Source of the DNA: Clostridium sp.
GTDB taxonomy: Bacteria; Bacillota; Clostridia; Lachnospirales; Lachnospiraceae
Length of the DNA stretch: 64,000 nt
Direction of reading: 5' to 3'
NCBI GenBank assembly: GCA_023664775.1
Contig: JAMPEW010000012.1
Location: forward strand, 1 to 64,000
A program made the position numbers and the translations under genes. The notes below the pieces were generated by a model. That model was not told the origin of the DNA. It did not search any database and was given only the letters and a program-made list of their open reading frames with translations. Numbering within the stretch: position 1 is the first letter of the stretch; every line of letters begins with the position of its first letter. Shown piece by piece: positions 8,102 to 17,567 of the stretch.

Positions 8102-8968
8102 ATGTCGGGTCTTTATGGCGTATCTGCATATCAGCAGACAAACGGAGCATGGAACAATAAAACAAACAGCACAAAAAACGAAAAGACAACTACAACAACA
8201 AACACGGACAAAGAGGCAGGCAAGTCTGATAGCGTGAAAATAACGGAGTTTAATCCGATTGACACAAAAAGCTCCTTAGTGCCTACAACAAAAGCAGGGT
8301 ATGGAACGGTTATCGGAAATGTGGAGCTTTCTGACAAGGCAAAGGATTATTATGGTAAGCTGAAAGCAAAATTTGGCAACATGAATTTCATACTTGTCAG
8401 TGAGGATATGAAGTCACAGGTTCAGGCAAATGCGGCAGCTTACGGCAATGCCAATAAGCAGGTTGTCCTGATTAATGAGGAAAAGCTTGAAATGATGGCA
8501 AATGATGAATCCTTCCGAAAGAAATATGAGGGAATTATCGCCATGTCACAGCTTAAGCTTCAGGAGGCAAAGAACAGTCTTACAAGCAGTGGTGCCAGCT
8601 TAAAGAATTTTGGAATGTCAGTAGATTCAAATGGAAAGGCAACATTCTTTGCAACAGTCGAAAAAGCAAATAAAAAGGCTGCTGAAAAGAAGCAGGCGGC
8701 AAAGAAGGCTGCAAAGGCAAAGGATAAGAAGCGTGCCGAGGAAAAGGCAAAAGAAAAGAAGCTTGAGGAAAAGCGTGCGAAGGAAAAGGCAGAGGAAAAG
8801 GAAACAGACGAGATTTCAACTGAGGCTGATGACAAAGAGTATGTAGTAATAGAGGCAAATTCAATGGAGGAGCTGATAGATAAGGTTTCTGCATATGCAT
8901 ATGATAATAAGTCAGTGCTTTCTGAAGGCGAAAAGCAGGTAGGACAAAATATTGATTTCAGAGGCTAG
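8102..8968 (+). CDS. DUF6033-like protein (lysine-rich tail)
   Basis: The 288-residue protein starts MSGLYGVSAYQQTNGAW, has no signal peptide, and then has a folded core at about 75-185 ('VELSDKAKDYYGKLKAKF', 'FILVSEDMK', 'VLINEEKLEMMANDESFRKK', 'VDSNGKATFF'). A highly charged K/E/A helix follows at 185-250. The same core ('LEKMQNDPE', 'DENGK...') recurs in the proteins encoded at 31240-33883, so this is a lone member of that family, 23 kb away. The ATG at 8102 is set by AAAGGGG. Biological role unknown; the lack of a signal peptide and the Ser/Asn-rich start recall substrates of a non-Sec export route, which is inference. Confidence 0.6.
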   Translation: MSGLYGVSAYQQTNGAWNNKTNSTKNEKTTTTTNTDKEAGKSDSVKITEFNPIDTKSSLVPTTKAGYGTVIGNVELSDKAKDYYGKLKAKFGNMNFILVSEDMKSQVQANAAAYGNANKQVVLINEEKLEMMANDESFRKKYEGIIAMSQLKLQEAKNSLTSSGASLKNFGMSVDSNGKATFFATVEKANKKAAEKKQAAKKAAKAKDKKRAEEKAKEKKLEEKRAKEKAEEKETDEISTEADDKEYVVIEANSMEELIDKVSAYAYDNKSVLSEGEKQVGQNIDFRG

Positions 8969-8972
8969 AACA

Positions 8973-9005
8973 AAGGGGCTGTTGGTGTGCGACAGCCCTT
9001 TTTTT
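8973..9005 (+). terminator. Rho-independent terminator
   Basis: AGGGGCTGT and ACAGCCCTT pair around TGGTGTGCG, followed by seven T. It ends the DUF6033-like gene. Confidence 0.88.
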
Positions 9006-9136
9006 GTGCGTTCCATATAGACAATTACCATAAAAAAGCTATCATATGGATATAAAATAGTATTGCCTTATCACATGAGAAATAACTATAAATGCAAAGA
9101 AAACGGATTTGCAGGCATTGACAGTCAGGAGGGCTT

Positions 9137-9979
9137 ATGAAAAAAACGGTAAACATTAAGATTACAAAACCACAGTATACAACAATTACGGATGTTACAT
9201 TTGCGCAGACTGACTTTTGGTTTGGGCACAGCCGCAGGGATTTGAAGCTGGATATTATTTATCCTGAGGATTGTGAAAAAAGATACCCTTGCATCGTTTG
9301 GATTTGTGGCGGCGGCTGGAGAATATTGGATAAATCGGCACATTTGGCTTACCTGTCAATGCTTGCGAGAGAGGGCTTTGTTGTGGCAAGCGTAGAGTAT
9401 AGGACAAGCAATGAGGAACAATATCCTGCACAGCTTAAGGATGTAAAGGCGGCAATCCGTTACCTGAAGGCACATGCAAAAAGATTTTGTATTGATGAAG
9501 CCCGCTTTGGAGTTATGGGAGAATCTGCAGGGGGACATCTTGCTGCCTTGTCGGCATTGGTATCGGACCATGCGTTTGAGGAGGGACAGTATTTGGAGTA
9601 TTCAAGTGCTGTTCAGGCAGCTTGTACATGGTATCCTGTCGTAGATTTGACAGGCTTTTCCTATCCGTCAACAGATGCGGCTGCGGCATCCATTGAGTCT
9701 GAGCTCCTTGGCTGTAATGTGGAACGCAATAAGGAAAAGGCACTTTCGGCAAGCCCTATAAGCTATGTTACAAAGGAGGCACCGCCATTTTTGATTATCC
9801 ATGGAACCGATGACCATACAGTACCCTTTCCACAGGGAGAGCTTTTGCATGATAAGTTAGAGGCAGTAGGCTGTGATGTGAAATTAATTGCCATTGAGGG
9901 TGCGGAGCATGCGGAGACGAGGTTTTTTCAGGATGAAGTATGGGAAGAAATTATTTTATTTTTTAAGGAAAAGCTATAG
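9137..9979 (+). CDS. Alpha/beta-hydrolase, esterase/lipase (BD-FAE/HSL-like)
   Basis: This 280-residue cytoplasmic hydrolase has no signal peptide. The oxyanion-hole motif is CGGGW at about 57-61 ('VWICGGGWR', the HGGG equivalent), the nucleophile Ser is in GESAGGH (near 129), the acid is in HGTDDHTVPF and the base His is in EGAEHAETRF. It would cleave carboxyl esters, perhaps acetyl or feruloyl groups on plant sugars, as relatives of this type do; substrate is inferred only. AGGAGGGC precedes the ATG. It is a single gene between a terminator and a new promoter. Confidence 0.85.
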   Translation: MKKTVNIKITKPQYTTITDVTFAQTDFWFGHSRRDLKLDIIYPEDCEKRYPCIVWICGGGWRILDKSAHLAYLSMLAREGFVVASVEYRTSNEEQYPAQLKDVKAAIRYLKAHAKRFCIDEARFGVMGESAGGHLAALSALVSDHAFEEGQYLEYSSAVQAACTWYPVVDLTGFSYPSTDAAAASIESELLGCNVERNKEKALSASPISYVTKEAPPFLIIHGTDDHTVPFPQGELLHDKLEAVGCDVKLIAIEGAEHAETRFFQDEVWEEIILFFKEKL

Positions 9980-9986
9980 CTATGTG

Positions 9987-10015
9987 TTTAAAATATAGCT
10001 GTGGTATGTTATAAT
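9987..10015 (+). promoter_or_regulatory. Promoter of the DHH/TIR operon
   Basis: TTTAAA (9987-9992) and TATAAT (10010-10015) are separated by 17 bp, about 65 bases upstream of the GTG start at 10079. Confidence 0.65.
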
Positions 10016-10078
10016 TTACACTGATAGCATTATAAGATGCAGGCATTAAAAATTAAATAAATATTTGGAGGAGTATAA

Positions 10079-11596
10079 GTGAAATTAAAAGAGCTTCAAG
10101 GATACGGCAAGATAACAATACAATGCCATGATAACCCTGATGCTGACGCAATTGCATCGGGTTATGGTTTGTATTGTTTTTTTAATGATAATGGAAATGA
10201 TGTAAGGCTTGTATATAGCGGGAGAAATGAAATCAGCAAATCAAATTTAAAGCTGATGGTGGAAAAGCTTAACATACCGATTCAGTATATCAGTCCTGAC
10301 AGTGCTAAGGAACTGCATTTCGATGGATTGCTGATTACCGTGGATTGTCAATATGGGGCAGGAAATGTAACAAGGCTTGAGGCTGACAATGTGGCGGTTA
10401 TAGACCATCATCAGATTGAAATTGAAAATACGGATATGAGCTATATTATTCCCGGCGTGGGAAGCTGCTCCACCCTTGTGTGGAACATGCTTTTAGAGGA
10501 AGGCTATGTGGTAAATGATGATAATGGTCTTGGCACAGCCCTGTACTATGGACTTTATACGGACACAAATCAGTTATCAGAGATTAACAATCCGCTGGAC
10601 AAGGATTTGAGGGAGGGCGTTGTATTTGACGCAAGCCTGATTAATCAGTTTAAAAATTCTAATTTGTCCCTCAAGGAGCTGGAGGTTGCAGGTATTGCCA
10701 TGCTCAGATACAGCTTCAATGATGAGTATGGCTTTGCAGTCATAAAATCGCAGCCCTGCGACCCTAACATATTGGGACTTATCAGCGATTTTCTCCTTCA
10801 GGTTGACTGTATTAATGTTTGTGTTGTTTATAATGAGACAAACGACGGATATAAAATATCGGTTAGAAGCTGTATAAAGGAGGTTAATGCAAGCGAGCTT
10901 GCCGCTTTTATCACTGAAGGCGTAGGCTCAGGAGGCGGACACTACGAAAAGGCAGGGGGCTTTATCAGTGAAAGGCTCTACAGTGATAAATACAAAAATC
11001 TACATCCTGAAGCTTACTTCAACAATCGTATGCTTGAATATTTTGATTCATTTGATTTGATATATGCAAAGGATTATTGCGCCGATATTTCCGGCATGAA
11101 GCTGTATGAGAAGAAAAAACTGCCCGTAGGCTATGTAAATATATGGGAGGTGCTTCCACTTGGAACGCCGATTACAATCAGAACGCTTGAGGGTGATGTT
11201 GACATGGTTGTTGAGTCTGACTTGATTGTCATGATTGGAATAAGGGGAGAGGTTTATCCCAATCGCATGGAGAAATTCAAGCGCACATACACAATGGAGG
11301 ATAGGGAGTACATATATGAGAGTGACACCGATATGAAATATATCCCAACCATAAAGGTACGAACTACAGGAGAAAATCTTGTGCTTACTGATTTTGCCAA
11401 GTCATGTGTTCCAAGTGGAACGGTTAAAATTTATGCAAAGCCTCTTTTGCGGGGCGTAAAGGTTTTTACGGCGTGGGACAAGGGTAAATATATGCTTGGA
11501 AAGCCCGGGGACTTTCTTGCCGTAAGAAATGATGATATGCATGACGTATATGTAATCGAAAAGAAGATTTTTGCGAAAAGCTACAGTGAGGTATAA
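10079..11596 (+). CDS. DHH-family phosphoesterase (NrnA-like), long form
   Basis: The 505-residue protein opens with the DHH signature set: 'CHDNPDADAIASGYGL' (motif I, DxDA), 'ITVDCQYG' (motif II) and 'AVIDHHQIE' (motif III, DHH). A DHHA1 RNA-binding domain follows, with GSGGGHYEKAGG at about 283-294. Such enzymes hydrolyse short oligoribonucleotides, pAp or cyclic-dinucleotide products with Mn2+. The last about 180 residues are extra relative to the usual 320-residue NrnA and are not recognised. GTG start after GGAGGAG. The next gene begins two bases after its stop, so the pair is translated together with the TIR protein. Confidence 0.85.
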   Translation: MKLKELQGYGKITIQCHDNPDADAIASGYGLYCFFNDNGNDVRLVYSGRNEISKSNLKLMVEKLNIPIQYISPDSAKELHFDGLLITVDCQYGAGNVTRLEADNVAVIDHHQIEIENTDMSYIIPGVGSCSTLVWNMLLEEGYVVNDDNGLGTALYYGLYTDTNQLSEINNPLDKDLREGVVFDASLINQFKNSNLSLKELEVAGIAMLRYSFNDEYGFAVIKSQPCDPNILGLISDFLLQVDCINVCVVYNETNDGYKISVRSCIKEVNASELAAFITEGVGSGGGHYEKAGGFISERLYSDKYKNLHPEAYFNNRMLEYFDSFDLIYAKDYCADISGMKLYEKKKLPVGYVNIWEVLPLGTPITIRTLEGDVDMVVESDLIVMIGIRGEVYPNRMEKFKRTYTMEDREYIYESDTDMKYIPTIKVRTTGENLVLTDFAKSCVPSGTVKIYAKPLLRGVKVFTAWDKGKYMLGKPGDFLAVRNDDMHDVYVIEKKIFAKSYSEV

Positions 11597-11598
11597 GG

Positions 11599-14121
11599 AT
11601 GAAAGAAAAGCCTGAAAGAAAATATATGTATGATGCATTTATAAGCTATCGTCATGCGGAGCCCGACAAATTTATTGCTGAAAATCTGCATAAATGTCTT
11701 GAGGCATTTAAGCCGCCCAAAAGCGTTTTAAAGTCGGGGAAGGCTTCCCGTGAAAGGATAGAGCGGGTTTTTCGTGACAAGGAGGAGCTGCCGCTTACAA
11801 ATAATCTTGAGGATCCTATTGTAAATGCCCTGATGCAGTCCGAATATCTTATCGTGATATGCTCGCCAAGATTAAAGGAGTCCGTTTGGTGTAAGAAGGA
11901 AATAGAAATATTTAAGCAGCATCATGGAAGTGAAAAGGTTTTGGCTGTTCTCGTTGAAGGAGAGCCTGAGGATTCCTTTCCTGAAGAATTGCTTTATGCA
12001 GAGGAATGTTTTTTGCGTCCTGACGGAACGCAGGAGGTAACGAAAAAGGCGATTGAGCCTCTTGCGGCGGACGTCAGGGGAAGAAGCAAAAAGGAGATGT
12101 TAAAGGCATTGAAGGCTGAGCTTTTGCGGCTTGCAGCGCCAATGTTTTCAGTTTCCTATGACGATTTGCGCCAGCGGCACAGAGAAAAAAAGCTTAAAAA
12201 GGTGATTGCAGTTTCTATTGTATCGGCTGTTATTGGTCTGATGATCGGGGCTGTCAGCGTCGTAACAGCACTGCGAATAAAAAAACAGAAGGAGCAGATT
12301 GAAAAGCAGGCAGACCAAATTGCATTACAGACAGATGAGATAAAGGAACAGAATGCAAAGCTTTTGGAAAACCAGTCGGTAAACCTTGCAAATGAGTCCC
12401 TGCGCCTTTTAGAGGAGGGTGACAGGGAGGGCGCTGTATTAAAGGCAACCCAGGCACTTACAGAGTACGAGGGAATAAAGCTGCCATATACGCCTGAGGC
12501 TAAGTATGCACTCTGCGAAAGCCTGCATGTGTATGATTTTGGTACAACTATGAAGGCACACCATCAGCTTGTCTCAGATAGTGTGATAGAATATATGTAT
12601 GTTTCACCTGATAAAAACTATGCGGCTGTCTATGATGAAACAGGAATGCTTCGCATTTGGGAAGTAAAAACAGGTGAATTAATAACGCAGTTGGAGGCGT
12701 GGTTATTTAGTGAAAAAGAGTTTGTGTTTATAGATAACAACAGAGTTGCATATAAAACAGACAGCGGAGCAATCAATATTTATTGGATAAATGAGGAAAA
12801 AACACAGAGCTTGTCGTGTAATGCGGTGTTTGGATTTAAGGTAAATCCAAATGGGAATTATTTGGTAGTTAAGGGCTGGAATAGCCAATATATATATGAT
12901 ATAAATACATTGGAGCTTTTATATACTTATAATCCACGTAATGGATATAAAATTGAAAGTACAAGCTTTTTTGTCAGTGACAATATTTGGATTTATATTG
13001 ATTCCCCTGATGTGCAGAATGTGGAAAATGATACTGCAATGCCGCAAGATACAGAGATGGAACCGGAAAATAATGAACAGGGAACTGCTTTAGGGGCAAC
13101 GCTTCATTTTGTTGATTTGTCAGATGGCTTGGAATATGCCTTTTTGGACGTTGAATTTCCCAATGTTACTGATATACGGATTAAAGGTGGAAATGCATAT
13201 ATACTTGCCAATAATTATGTTGTAGCTTCAAGAAGCGGCACAACATGTCTTATGGTATGTGATATAAAGACGGGAAGTAAGCTATGGGAAAAGCTATATG
13301 AGGATATTTATATAGATTCTATCTGCATATCACACGCAGATGGTGCTGACGAGTTTGTAATATATTCTAATAGGGAGATATTTACAATTGAGGAGGACAC
13401 TGGAAAAGAGACTGCAAGATTTACAGCCACCTCGGAAATTATAGATTGTATGGGCTTTAAAAGTGGAGAAAGCTTTATTACATTTTTGAGAGATGGGTCG
13501 TTATGTGTTATTACGGAAAGCAAACAATATACGTCTTTGGAGTTTTATTTGGATTGTAAGGCGGATAACGTTGCTGGTTTTGCTCCAGCGGCAGATGGCT
13601 TTTTGGTGCTGCCTCAAAACAGTAACCGAATTACTTATTATTGTACCAGTGTCAATCCCGATTTACAGCCGTATGAGGGTGAAGTGGTTTCCATGGAGGA
13701 TGCCTATTGGGATAATATTGCTGAACGGGACATTAAGGCTTGGGCAGAAGAGCTTGGCTTGGAAAAAGCTTCTCTTGTGACGTACATATTGTATTCTGAT
13801 GATGCGTCAATCATATTTGTTTCTTATAAGGACGCAAGGCTTGAACTATATGAGGCGTCGTCTATGCAGCTTTTGGAAACAATAAATGAAACACGGGGCG
13901 ATGCGAGATATTATCTCGGCGAAGATAACGAGGGAAACAAATATATTTCAGGGGTGTACAGCGGCTATTGTTTTGATGCCGACTATAATGTGACGGCGGA
14001 GATACAAAATCTTCTTGCAGTTGATAAGGAAAATAACAGGCTTATCGTGGGGTCATATGACGAGCCGTACCAGATTCCCATTTATTCAACACAGGAGCTT
14101 TTGGACATCGCTTTGGAATAA
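11599..14121 (+). CDS. TIR-domain membrane protein with C-terminal beta-propeller
   Basis: Residues 10-150 form a TIR domain ('MYDAFISYRHAEPDKFIAENL', 'RDKEELP', 'LIVICSPRLKESVWCKKEIEIF'); the putative NAD-cleaving Glu is E101 in WCKKE. A basic stretch leads to one membrane helix at 201-225, then a coiled coil (226-265, repeats of 'KQADQI...TDEI') and about 550 residues of repeated strands of WD40/quinoprotein type ('VSPDKNYAAVYDETGMLRIWEVKTGEL', 'VNPNGNYLVVKGW'). This fits a sensor with an intracellular TIR effector and a large sensing propeller; the side of the membrane of the propeller is not certain. Many bacterial TIR proteins act in defence or stress by consuming NAD. Two-base spacing from the DHH gene implies joint function. 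Confidence 0.85.
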   Translation: MKEKPERKYMYDAFISYRHAEPDKFIAENLHKCLEAFKPPKSVLKSGKASRERIERVFRDKEELPLTNNLEDPIVNALMQSEYLIVICSPRLKESVWCKKEIEIFKQHHGSEKVLAVLVEGEPEDSFPEELLYAEECFLRPDGTQEVTKKAIEPLAADVRGRSKKEMLKALKAELLRLAAPMFSVSYDDLRQRHREKKLKKVIAVSIVSAVIGLMIGAVSVVTALRIKKQKEQIEKQADQIALQTDEIKEQNAKLLENQSVNLANESLRLLEEGDREGAVLKATQALTEYEGIKLPYTPEAKYALCESLHVYDFGTTMKAHHQLVSDSVIEYMYVSPDKNYAAVYDETGMLRIWEVKTGELITQLEAWLFSEKEFVFIDNNRVAYKTDSGAINIYWINEEKTQSLSCNAVFGFKVNPNGNYLVVKGWNSQYIYDINTLELLYTYNPRNGYKIESTSFFVSDNIWIYIDSPDVQNVENDTAMPQDTEMEPENNEQGTALGATLHFVDLSDGLEYAFLDVEFPNVTDIRIKGGNAYILANNYVVASRSGTTCLMVCDIKTGSKLWEKLYEDIYIDSICISHADGADEFVIYSNREIFTIEEDTGKETARFTATSEIIDCMGFKSGESFITFLRDGSLCVITESKQYTSLEFYLDCKADNVAGFAPAADGFLVLPQNSNRITYYCTSVNPDLQPYEGEVVSMEDAYWDNIAERDIKAWAEELGLEKASLVTYILYSDDASIIFVSYKDARLELYEASSMQLLETINETRGDARYYLGEDNEGNKYISGVYSGYCFDADYNVTAEIQNLLAVDKENNRLIVGSYDEPYQIPIYSTQELLDIALE

Positions 14122-14143
14122 ATAGAGACGCAATACTTTTTAG

Positions 14144-14203
14144 GCTGTCAGTCAAATGGATTTTATTTATGAAATAATTTCCATTTGGCTGACAGCTTTT
14201 TTT
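14144..14203 (+). terminator. Strong terminator after the TIR gene
   Basis: GCTGTCAGTCAAATGGA (14144-14160) pairs with TCCATTTGGCTGACAGC (14180-14196) with one mismatch, followed by seven T. Confidence 0.92.
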
Positions 14204-14321
14204 GTTCTTTTATATATGGTAAAAGTTCTGAGGTTTTTTGCTATAAAGCATAATTAAATTCTTGTTTATAAAGAAAAAATATAACACTCAAACAGAATAA
14301 TTCTCTGATTATGTGAAAAAA

Positions 14322-14391
14322 GTGCTGCTTGTGAAAAAAATGTGTCGTTTATGTACTGAGCGTTGAATTTGGTTCAATATAAGCGAAAATA
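14322..14391 (+). promoter_or_regulatory. Direct-repeat (LytTR-type) promoter of the DJ-1/AGE/ThDP operon
   Basis: Two copies of a G-TGYTGYTT-RTG-type motif start at 14322 and 14342, 20 bp apart. TTGAAT (14363-14368) starts exactly 21 bp after the second copy; a weak -10 (AAAATA, 14386) is 17 bp further. The same motif and spacing recur at 58187. Direct repeats one helical repeat pair apart, next to the -35, are typical of LytTR regulators; which regulator binds is inference. Confidence 0.7.
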
Positions 14392-14536
14392 AAGATAGAA
14401 TATGTAACTTTCTGTCGCATTTAAAACAAAATATCAGCGATAACAAGCCTTATGTGTAAGAAAGGGGGCGTAATAATTAGGTACACCAATAAGGCATGTA
14501 ATTATAGATATATTTCAATGGAAAGGAGAAGCAACA

Positions 14537-15358
14537 ATGAAAAAAGTTTTATGTGTTTTATCCGAATTTGGATATTGGGGTGAGGAGCTCGTGGGACCCT
14601 ACGAAACGCTTATTAACAACGGCATGATGGTAGATTTTGTGACGCCGAAGGGCAAAAAGCCACATGCGCTTTCAGCTAGCATGGATCCGACCTTTGTGGA
14701 CCCTGCTTTAGGGAAAACCGTAGTGTCAGAGGAAATGGCAGAAAAGGTAAAGAAAATTGAAGAATCTGATTTGTTGGACAACCCTATGAATTTAAGTGAA
14801 ATGATAGGCGAGCGTCCGTATATGTGCAACTGTGCATATTTGAGGGAATTTGAGGCGTATAACCAAAGCGTTGAGAAGGCTGCCAAGGAGCTTGAATGTT
14901 ATGATGCATTATTGCTTGTGGGAGGCAGCGGTCCGATTCTCGACATGGGAAATAACAGCAGGGTTCACGATTTAATAAAAATATTTGTTGCTGCGGACAA
15001 GCCTGTTGCAGCAGAGTGCTACGCAGTTACATGTCTTGCCTTTGCGAGGGATTACTGGCTTAGAAAAAGTATGATATGGGGAAAGCATGTTACAGGACAT
15101 CCCCTTGAATATGACTACAAGGATGGAACGGGTTTTTACGGCTACGATATTAATATCGGTCCTGCACCATATCCGTTGGAATTTGTTTTAAGAGATGCAG
15201 TTGGTCCTGAAGGGGAGTTTATCGGAAACGTAGGCAAAACCATTTCCACAATTGTAGATTATCCGTTTATTACTGGAAGGTCCACAGGGGATTCGTACAA
15301 AACAGGAGAACTGCTTGTGGAGGTGCTTGAAAACGGACTTAGACGGTATGGCTGGTAA
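14537..15358 (+). CDS. DJ-1/PfpI-family protein (Hsp31-like class)
   Basis: This 273-residue protein has the DJ-1/PfpI flavodoxin-like fold: 'KKVLCVLSEFGYWGEELVGPYETL' at the start, the 'DALLLVGGSGPILDM' acid-loop region and a nucleophile elbow with Cys in AECYAVTC (near 161-168). The length and the inserted lid (60-110) place it nearer to Hsp31/glyoxalase III than to small DJ-1. Family members convert methylglyoxal or reverse its adducts, act as chaperones or as amidases. It is the first gene of a four-gene operon and starts 9 bases after AAAGGAG. Confidence 0.8.
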   Translation: MKKVLCVLSEFGYWGEELVGPYETLINNGMMVDFVTPKGKKPHALSASMDPTFVDPALGKTVVSEEMAEKVKKIEESDLLDNPMNLSEMIGERPYMCNCAYLREFEAYNQSVEKAAKELECYDALLLVGGSGPILDMGNNSRVHDLIKIFVAADKPVAAECYAVTCLAFARDYWLRKSMIWGKHVTGHPLEYDYKDGTGFYGYDINIGPAPYPLEFVLRDAVGPEGEFIGNVGKTISTIVDYPFITGRSTGDSYKTGELLVEVLENGLRRYGW

Positions 15359-15377
15359 AAATGAAGGGAGGCAAAAA

Positions 15378-16004
15378 ATGGACAAGGTATTATCAGGAAA
15401 AAAGGTTGCCGTCCTTGTTGAGACGGAGTACATACCACAGGAGGTAGCTTATTATAAGGAGTTTTTTACCTCATACGGCGCAGAGGTTGACTTTATGACA
15501 TATCTTTGGGGTGATGCTGAGCGTGTTATTGTAAGTGATGTTACGGAGAAGGGGCAGATGCCTGAATCTATGCTTGTAAAAAAGGAGATTGCTGCCTGTA
15601 ATCCGAATGATTATGCAATTGTGCTTACTGCGGCAAACTATGTTGCATGCCGCCTGAGGGAAATACCGCCGATGGGCAGTCTTGGAAGCACTGACCTTTT
15701 ACGTTCACCGGCAGCCGTAAGATTTATGGCTTCAGCTATGATGAACCCAAGTATCGTCAAGGGAGCGCTATGCCATTCCTTGTGGATTCTCACACCGCTG
15801 CCTGAGCTGTTAAAGGGAAGAAAGGTTATATGTCATACGGTTGTGCTTGCAGATGTATATAATGCAGGGGCAATTTATGTGCCTGATGAATCTCACGTTG
15901 TTGTGGATAAGGATTTAGTTACAGGAAGGTCTGCGGCAGATTTAAAGCTTTATTGTGAAACGCTGCTTGCAACCTACAGGAAAATAAATTTAGCAGGAAA
16001 ATGA
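15378..16004 (+). CDS. Second DJ-1/PfpI-family protein
   Basis: The 208-residue protein is related to the preceding one but shorter: 'KKVAVLVETEYIPQEVAYYKEFFTSYGAEVDF' at the start, and a nucleophile Cys in 'KGALCHSLWIL'. The C-terminal 'CHTVVLADVYNAGAIYVPDESHVVVDKDLVTGRSAADL' is the standard end of the family (an ITG-type strand and final helix). The ATG at 15378, behind AGGGAGGC, is chosen over an earlier one overlapping the previous gene. Two different DJ-1 proteins in one operon suggest a heteromer or two steps on a reactive carbonyl; that is inference. Confidence 0.78.
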   Translation: MDKVLSGKKVAVLVETEYIPQEVAYYKEFFTSYGAEVDFMTYLWGDAERVIVSDVTEKGQMPESMLVKKEIAACNPNDYAIVLTAANYVACRLREIPPMGSLGSTDLLRSPAAVRFMASAMMNPSIVKGALCHSLWILTPLPELLKGRKVICHTVVLADVYNAGAIYVPDESHVVVDKDLVTGRSAADLKLYCETLLATYRKINLAGK

Positions 16005-16025
16005 GTAAAAAAGGGGGAAATGAAC

Positions 16026-17534
16026 ATGAGAATAAAAAGAAGTAATAGTTTAAGGTACGGATTTAATGCGGCGGAGAAGAACGGTAAATTACAGAGTAAA
16101 AATGTTGTGGAATATGACATTGACGAGCTGGTGCATGACCTGACGGAGCCGTATATATGGAGAAACCATATTGTTGATGATTTGATGAAGTTTTGGGAGA
16201 AGGATTCCACTGAGCTTCAGGGCGGACTTTTTCCAACCTATCTTACAAATGAAGGCTACAGGCTTTCGGATAACCCTGACGAATGGCCTGAGGAGATAAA
16301 GGCGGCGCTTGCCTCTGATGATACAAAGGGACTGGTTACACCTGAGTATAATTATGTGAGAGCCCATTCAAGGCTTACATATGCAAATGGTATTGCCTTT
16401 CATGTGACGGGAAAGGAAAAATATCTTAAAACCTGCAAGAAGGGTGTTGAGGCGCTGATTGCGGCAATAGACGGCAATCACGGCATGTTTAACCTTCAGG
16501 AAAAAAGCACAGGAAAATGGGGAGATTCGGCATCCGACAGAAATAGTCAGGACATGGCATACGGACTTACAGGACTTTGTATGTATTATTTCCTTACCCA
16601 TGATGAAACGGTGCTTTCACACATTATAAAGGTAAAAAATTATATTTTTGATACATACCTTGATGATGGCAAGGGATATTTTACGTGGTTTCCGAAGGAT
16701 AACATTAATAACAGCGTGGAAATTGTTGCACAGCTTGACCAAATGTATGCATATATGCTTTTTGTAACACCATCCCTGCCTGAACCGTATCAGTCGGAAT
16801 GGAAGAAGGATATAAAGAGGATTTTGGATATTTTGATTTACCGCTTCTACAGTGAAAGATATGAATTCTTCTGGGGGCAGGATACAAGCTCTGCAACGAA
16901 ACAGCTTGGAACCGACCATACGGATTTCGGACATTCCGTAAAAACAATGTGGCTTATTCTTATGGCAGGCGTGCTTTTGGAGGATATGACATATGTAATA
17001 TTTGCAAGGGAAAAAATTGATAAGATTTTGAAGGAAGCTTATATTAAGAAGGACAAGTGCTGGGGAAGAAGATTTGATGAAAACGGAGAACTGGATAAGG
17101 ATAAGGAGTGGTGGATTCTTGCTGAGCTTGATCAGGCGACTGCCATTCTTGCATTAAATGACCCGTCATATCTGCAATATCTTAACAATACATATGCATA
17201 TTGGTTTAAATATATGGTTGATTATGAGAATGGCGAGATATGGCACATGGTTGACGGCGAAACAAATCAGCCTGTTATAAAATATCCGAAGGCGCATAGC
17301 TGGAAAAACTCCCTCCACAGCTTTGAGCATGCCCTTTTCGGCTATATGACCAGCAGTCAGTTAAAGGGAGAGGATTTTGAGCTTTACTATGCATTTTCAA
17401 AGGATGAGGATGCCCAAAAAGCCGAGCCGTACATTTTTAGGGCAAATAAGGCAGCGGTAAATGTGTATCAGGAGCTTTCGTTTATGGAGGACAGAAACCA
17501 TATTGTGAAGATAACCTACAATACGCTTAGATAG
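16026..17534 (+). CDS. AGE-type (alpha/alpha)6-barrel protein, epimerase/isomerase-like
   Basis: The 502-residue protein is built of repeated helical hairpins of the N-acylglucosamine 2-epimerase / cellobiose 2-epimerase superfamily. Visible features are 'YNYVRAHSRLTYANGIAFHVTG', 'DRNSQDMAYGLTGLCMYY', the catalytic-type His in 'DFGHSVKTMWLI' and 'WWILAELDQATAIL', and a late His pair in 'HSWKNSLHSFEHALFGYM'. Family members invert sugars through an enediol or isomerise mannose/glucose. The protein is about 100 residues longer than the usual 400. It lies between DJ-1 and ThDP genes with short gaps. ATG 16026 fits AAGGGGG better than ATG 16020. Confidence 0.7.
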   Translation: MRIKRSNSLRYGFNAAEKNGKLQSKNVVEYDIDELVHDLTEPYIWRNHIVDDLMKFWEKDSTELQGGLFPTYLTNEGYRLSDNPDEWPEEIKAALASDDTKGLVTPEYNYVRAHSRLTYANGIAFHVTGKEKYLKTCKKGVEALIAAIDGNHGMFNLQEKSTGKWGDSASDRNSQDMAYGLTGLCMYYFLTHDETVLSHIIKVKNYIFDTYLDDGKGYFTWFPKDNINNSVEIVAQLDQMYAYMLFVTPSLPEPYQSEWKKDIKRILDILIYRFYSERYEFFWGQDTSSATKQLGTDHTDFGHSVKTMWLILMAGVLLEDMTYVIFAREKIDKILKEAYIKKDKCWGRRFDENGELDKDKEWWILAELDQATAILALNDPSYLQYLNNTYAYWFKYMVDYENGEIWHMVDGETNQPVIKYPKAHSWKNSLHSFEHALFGYMTSSQLKGEDFELYYAFSKDEDAQKAEPYIFRANKAAVNVYQELSFMEDRNHIVKITYNTLR

Positions 17535-17567
17535 GAGCTTATGAAATACAGGAACAAGGAGGGAACT

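Noticed and set aside
14453..14587. 44-codon frame (MCKKGGVIIRYTN...) between the direct-repeat promoter and the first DJ-1 gene, considered as a second signal peptide
   Set aside because: No ribosome site, and it runs into the DJ-1 coding region in another frame.
17541..17567. Upstream ATG for the ThDP enzyme
   Set aside because: A fair ribosome site exists, but AAGGAGGG before ATG 17568 is better and homologues begin near there.
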